Positions 57,036 through 58,392 of a stretch of DNA of 58,392 bases are shown here, piece by piece. A program made the translations under genes and the position numbers. This DNA comes from Pseudobutyrivibrio ruminis (GTDB lineage Bacteria > Bacillota > Clostridia > Lachnospirales > Lachnospiraceae): positions 1 through 58,392 of the forward strand of contig SVES01000018.1 in the NCBI GenBank assembly GCA_015057305.1, in the 5' to 3' direction. How positions within the stretch are numbered: the first letter of the stretch is position 1; each line of letters opens with the position of its first letter. The notes under the pieces were generated by a model. The model searched no databases. It worked only from the letters and a program-made list of their open reading frames with translations, and was not told the origin of the DNA.

Positions 57036-58392
57036 ATGGCTAACAAATGGGTGTATATGTTTAGCGAAGGCGACATGACCATGCGTAACCTTCTCGGTGG
57101 TAAGGGTGCTAACCTTGCTGAGATGACAAGCATTGGTCTTCCAGTACCTCAGGGCTTCACAATCACAACAGAAGCTTGTACACAGTACTATGAGGATGGT
57201 CGCAAGATTAATGATGAAATCATGGCTCAGGCTATGGAAGGTGTTAAGAAGATGGAAGAGATCAACGGCAAGAAGTTCGGCGATCTTAAGAATCCACTTT
57301 TAGTTTCAGTTCGTTCAGGTGCTCGTGCATCTATGCCAGGTATGATGGATACTATCCTTAACCTTGGTCTTAACGACGAAGTAGTTGCAGCTATGATCGC
57401 TGGTAACCCAGATCCAGCATTCGAGCGTTTCGTATATGATTCATACAGACGTTTCATCCAGATGTTCTCAGATGTAGTTATGGAAGTTGGTAAGAAGTAC
57501 TTCGAGCAGCTTATCGATGAGATGAAGGAAAAGAAGGGTGTTAAGTATGACGTAGATCTTACAGCAGCTGACCTTAAGGAGCTTGCTGAGCAGTTCAAGG
57601 CTGAGTACAAGAATCAGCTTGGTTCAGACTTCCCATCAGATCCTGTTGAGCAGTTAAAGCTTGCTATCGAGGCTGTTTTCCGTTCATGGGATAATCCTCG
57701 TGCAAACGTATATAGAAGAGACAACGATATCCCTTATTCATGGGGTACAGCTGTTAACGTAATGCCTATGGTATTCGGTAACTTAAATAACGAGTCTGGT
57801 ACTGGTGTTGCATTTACTCGTGACCCAGCTACAGGCGAGAATAAGCTTATGGGTGAGTTCCTTATCAATGCACAGGGCGAGGACGTAGTTGCTGGTGTTC
57901 GTACACCAATGCCAATCGCTCAGATGGAGAAGGAATTCCCAGAGGCATACGCAGAGTTCATCAAGGTATGTGAGACTCTTGAGAATCACTACCATGATAT
58001 GCAGGATATGGAGTTCACAGTAGAGAACAAGAAGCTTTACATGCTCCAGTGCCGTAACGGTAAGAGAACAGCTCCAGCTGCTCTTAAGATTGCTTGCGAC
58101 CTTGTTGATGAGGGACACAAGACTCCAGAAGAGGCTGTTGCTATGATCGACCCACGTAACCTTGATACACTTCTTCATCCACAGTTCGAGGCTGCTGCTC
58201 TTAAGGCTGCAACTCCACTTGGAAAGGGTCTTGGTGCATCTCCTGGTGCTGCTTGCGGTAAGGTTGTATTTACAGCTGATGACGCAGAGGCATGGGCTGC
58301 TAGAGGCGAGAAGGTAGTTCTTGTTCGTCTTGAGACATCTCCAGAAGATATCACAGGTATGAAGGCTGCTCAGGGTATCCTTACAGTTCGTG
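57036..58392 (+). CDS. ppdK: Pyruvate, phosphate dikinase (N-terminal part)
   Basis: The first 452 codons of a gene that runs off the window. The enzyme interconverts pyruvate, ATP and phosphate with PEP, AMP and pyrophosphate and serves glycolysis or gluconeogenesis in many Clostridia. The ATP-grasp domain is complete: GGKGANLAEMTSIGLPVP, SVRSGARASMPGMMDT, and GVAFTRDPATGE. The fragment ends at AAQGILTVR, just before the GGMTSHAAV segment with the phospho-histidine. The start has AGGAGGATT upstream. Codon choice is far more uniform than in the surface genes, as expected for an abundant enzyme. Confidence 0.96.
   Translation, partial: MANKWVYMFSEGDMTMRNLLGGKGANLAEMTSIGLPVPQGFTITTEACTQYYEDGRKINDEIMAQAMEGVKKMEEINGKKFGDLKNPLLVSVRSGARASMPGMMDTILNLGLNDEVVAAMIAGNPDPAFERFVYDSYRRFIQMFSDVVMEVGKKYFEQLIDEMKEKKGVKYDVDLTAADLKELAEQFKAEYKNQLGSDFPSDPVEQLKLAIEAVFRSWDNPRANVYRRDNDIPYSWGTAVNVMPMVFGNLNNESGTGVAFTRDPATGENKLMGEFLINAQGEDVVAGVRTPMPIAQMEKEFPEAYAEFIKVCETLENHYHDMQDMEFTVENKKLYMLQCRNGKRTAPAALKIACDLVDEGHKTPEEAVAMIDPRNLDTLLHPQFEAAALKAATPLGKGLGASPGAACGKVVFTADDAEAWAARGEKVVLVRLETSPEDITGMKAAQGILTVR

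Overview
The window comes from an A+T-rich Gram-positive anaerobe of the Clostridia, most likely a Lachnospiraceae member close to Butyrivibrio or Pseudobutyrivibrio. This rests on gene content (FIST protein plus soluble chemoreceptor, serC-serA-DUF1015, pyruvate phosphate dikinase), strong AGGAGG ribosome sites and many sortase-type surface proteins. The genus is an inference; there is no rRNA or other species marker.

Positions 1-12036 are housekeeping. They hold a FIST/chemoreceptor pair, a shortened BirA-like protein divergent from leuB, then ilvD, ilvB, serC, serA and a DUF1015 gene. The gaps around leuB, ilvD and ilvB hold long palindromes, two of which belong to one repeat family. The birA/leuB gap holds two palindromic operator-like sites.

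Positions 12036-26817 are a surface-fibre island. One transcription unit encodes a large fibro-slime/VWA/CnaB tip adhesin (LPETG), a backbone pilin (LPFTG), two class C sortases, a pilin-like protein without an anchor, two TasA/camelysin-like proteins with SipW-type signal peptides, an NPQTG-anchored protein and a MucBP-like membrane protein. After a terminator come a 96-residue membrane protein and a single polypeptide that joins a SipW-type signal peptidase to a class B sortase. The fused enzyme sits beside candidate substrates for both halves.

Positions 26831-56908 are a serine-rich glycoprotein export system with two giant adhesins (1524 and 1167 residues) that share an unusual signal peptide and C-terminus. 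The accessory Sec set is complete for the core: SecA2, SecY2, Asp1, Asp2, Asp3, GtfA, GtfB. Two tandem Gtf3-like/GT8 fusion glycosyltransferases and a GT-C-like membrane protein accompany it. The genes lie in several units: GT8-GT8-asp2, the second adhesin, and Hpt-(REC-GGDEF)-secY2-asp1-asp3-secA2-gtfA-gtfB. A diguanylate cyclase response regulator overlaps secY2 by four bases. Between the adhesins lie an AgrC/LytTR two-component system with a short structured leader, and a broken lysin gene.

Upstream of five surface-gene units there is a pair of short direct repeats exactly 20 bp apart. In four of these the core is TTGGCAA or its complement; the fifth has a variant. This suggests one regulon for the whole surface programme. 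The window ends inside ppdK, just before its expected catalytic histidine. I saw no tRNA, rRNA, CRISPR array or transposase.
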